A stretch of 45,616 bases of DNA, taken from NCBI GenBank assembly GCA_013298985.1, contig JAAFJS010000014.1, positions 1 to 45,616 on the forward strand, in the 5' to 3' direction. A program made the position numbers and the translations under genes. Below, piece after piece: positions 44,407 through 45,616 of this stretch (positions are counted from its first letter, which is position 1; the number at the start of each line of letters is the position of its first letter). The notes beneath the pieces were generated by a model. The model was not told where the DNA came from. It did not search any database and worked only from the letters and a program-made list of their open reading frames with translations. Source of the DNA: Cytophagales bacterium. Lineage in GTDB: Bacteria; Bacteroidota; Bacteroidia; Cytophagales; Thermoflexibacteraceae.

Positions 44407-45573
44407 ATGGATTGGAAAAAACAACTTCAACGGTTTGCGATAGGCGCAGAAGGGCATTTTGACAAATTGAAAAGTCAGTTTCGCGAGCGCATGGGTGGCT
44501 ACGACCAAATAATGATTTTGCCGTATTTTGGTTTTGGTAATCAAAATACTATCTATCTGAAAGGTAGGGTTTTAGAAGATAAAAATATCAAAACGGCAGA
44601 AAGTAGTGACTCTATTTGGGAGAATTTGGTGGCTTCGTACAAACGCATGAACAGCAGTGAGCTACCCAATGTGAGGATAAAAGCCTCATTCCAAGGCATT
44701 GAAAAAGAAATAGTTACAGATGAAGAAGGCTATTTTATATTGGAATTGACAACGGAAACGGAGTTTGTAAGTGAGCATGGTTGGGCTGAGGTGGGCTTAG
44801 AACTGATTGATGTCAGCGGAAAAAATCAGGAAAAGGTAGAAGCCCAAGGCGCAGTTTTGATACCCACTTCCGAGGCAGCATTTGGCATTATTTCGGACAT
44901 TGACGATACGATTTTGCAAACAAAAGCCACCGAAATTACCAAACTTATCCAACTGACTTTCCTGCGAAATGCGCGCACGCGACTACCTTTTAAGGGCGTT
45001 TCTGCTTTTTATCATGCCTTGCAAAAAGGGAAAAACGAGAGCCAACACAACCCGATTTTTTATGTATCGAGCAGCCCTTGGAATCTGTACGATTTTTTGA
45101 AGGATTTTTGTCAAATCAATGACATTCCGCAGGGCGTATTTTTTCTGCGAGATTTGGGAATTTCCCAAGAAAAATTTTTGCAATCCTCGCATAGCGACCA
45201 CAAATCTGCTCAGATTCAGCGCATTATGACCATGTATCCTGCGATGCGATTCATCTTGATTGGCGATAGCGGTCAGCAAGACCCCGAAATTTACTTGGAG
45301 GCAATCAGGTCGTACCCAAGCCGAATTTTGGCGATTTATATTCGTGATGTATCTGAAAATGAAAGAGATGCACGCGTAGAGGCAATCATTGGCGAGGCGC
45401 AAAACTTAGGCGTGATGATGGTTTTTGTGAAGGATACGCTGGAAGCAGGCAGGCACGCCGCCACGCATGACTTTATGGCGGAAACGGCACTGGCGCAAAT
45501 AGAAAAAGACCACAATTATCAGGAATTTTTTGAGCTTGACTTCCCACTATTGGAAAAATTCAAGGGAGGCTAA
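44407..45573 (+). CDS. App1-family (DUF2183) phosphatidate phosphatase-like protein
   Basis: This 388-residue cytoplasmic protein starts at ATG 44407; the frame reaches 44374 only with GTG. The N-terminal part has IYLKGRVLEDK and VRIKASFQGIEKEIVTDEEGYF, a beta-sandwich-like region. The catalytic DUF2183 domain begins at about residue 155 with the HAD-like DIDDTIL (Asp164-Leu170), then FYVSSSPWNLYDFLKDF, HKSAQIQRIMTMYP and FILIGDSGQQDPEIY. The family includes yeast App1, a phosphatidate phosphatase. It follows the PAP2 gene on the same strand with 111 bp between. The stop codon is 43 bp from the window end, and no further gene is visible. Confidence 0.9.
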   Translation: MDWKKQLQRFAIGAEGHFDKLKSQFRERMGGYDQIMILPYFGFGNQNTIYLKGRVLEDKNIKTAESSDSIWENLVASYKRMNSSELPNVRIKASFQGIEKEIVTDEEGYFILELTTETEFVSEHGWAEVGLELIDVSGKNQEKVEAQGAVLIPTSEAAFGIISDIDDTILQTKATEITKLIQLTFLRNARTRLPFKGVSAFYHALQKGKNESQHNPIFYVSSSPWNLYDFLKDFCQINDIPQGVFFLRDLGISQEKFLQSSHSDHKSAQIQRIMTMYPAMRFILIGDSGQQDPEIYLEAIRSYPSRILAIYIRDVSENERDARVEAIIGEAQNLGVMMVFVKDTLEAGRHAATHDFMAETALAQIEKDHNYQEFFELDFPLLEKFKGG

Positions 45574-45616
45574 ATGTTTCTTTTAACGTTGCTTGGCGTT
45601 GTTTTTGATAAGTTTT

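Overview
The window reads as a chromosomal segment of a Bacteroidota bacterium, most likely Cytophagales-like. This is inferred from gene content and promoter style, not from a marker gene. Supporting signs are Bacteroidota-type promoters (TTTG, about 20 nt, TAnnTTTG), a DUF5117-type metalloprotease, a GH3/beta-lactamase fusion, a Reg_prop propeller joined to a SpoIIE phosphatase, Bacteroidota-type L32 and MutL, and a large Sec-exported outer-membrane-type protein.

Left accessory region (1-9399). Three head-to-tail, 5'-truncated Rhs C-terminal cassettes (A, B and C, all minus strand) share near-identical core segments and end in unrelated toxin-like tips. Cassettes B and C are each followed 32 bp later by a candidate immunity gene: a lipoprotein behind an NlpC/P60-like tip, and a two-helix membrane protein behind an unrecognised tip. 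No full-length rhs gene is present, none of the cassettes has a good start codon, and B has an in-frame stop in its core. They look like stored or displaced tips next to divergent mutL. Beyond mutL come a VapBC-like module, an unknown membrane protein, a MazEF-like module, and a 90-bp remnant of a second mazF 3' end.

Middle region (9400-31700). radA and an mscS-family channel are followed by a 1339-residue propeller/Y_Y_Y/GAF/SpoIIE sensor phosphatase. It meets a TPR/SpoIIE phosphatase tail to tail with no base between the stop codons, and a small possible STAS-like protein lies about 1.3 kb beyond. Then come fdhD, a GH29 alpha-L-fucosidase, an FtsX-type ABC permease, a secreted metzincin-type protease, a DUF1080 protein with a DEDDh exonuclease, and a 1202-residue outer-membrane-type protein carrying an in-frame copy of a GC-rich repeat.

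Right region (31700-45616). This holds a secreted TIM-barrel isomerase-like protein, a LolA-like protein with recO, the yceD-rpmF pair, a CorC/CNNM-type membrane protein, a GH3/beta-lactamase fusion whose GH3 catalytic stretch appears to be missing, the DNA polymerase III delta' gene with a one-domain voltage-gated cation channel, an ECF-type sigma factor behind a three-copy 12-bp repeat, a PAP2 phosphatase and an App1-type phosphatase. Palindromic intergenic repeats occur near 9.25, 21.1, 31.8 and 37.3 kb. The 21.1 and 37.3 kb elements belong to one family.

The best candidate for an unusual system is the Rhs cassette array at 1-4846. Secondary leads are the three-copy operator-like repeat before the sigma factor, the channel with a TLEDW filter and long pore insertion, and the gutted GH3 domain. 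No tRNA, rRNA, CRISPR array or transposase was seen.
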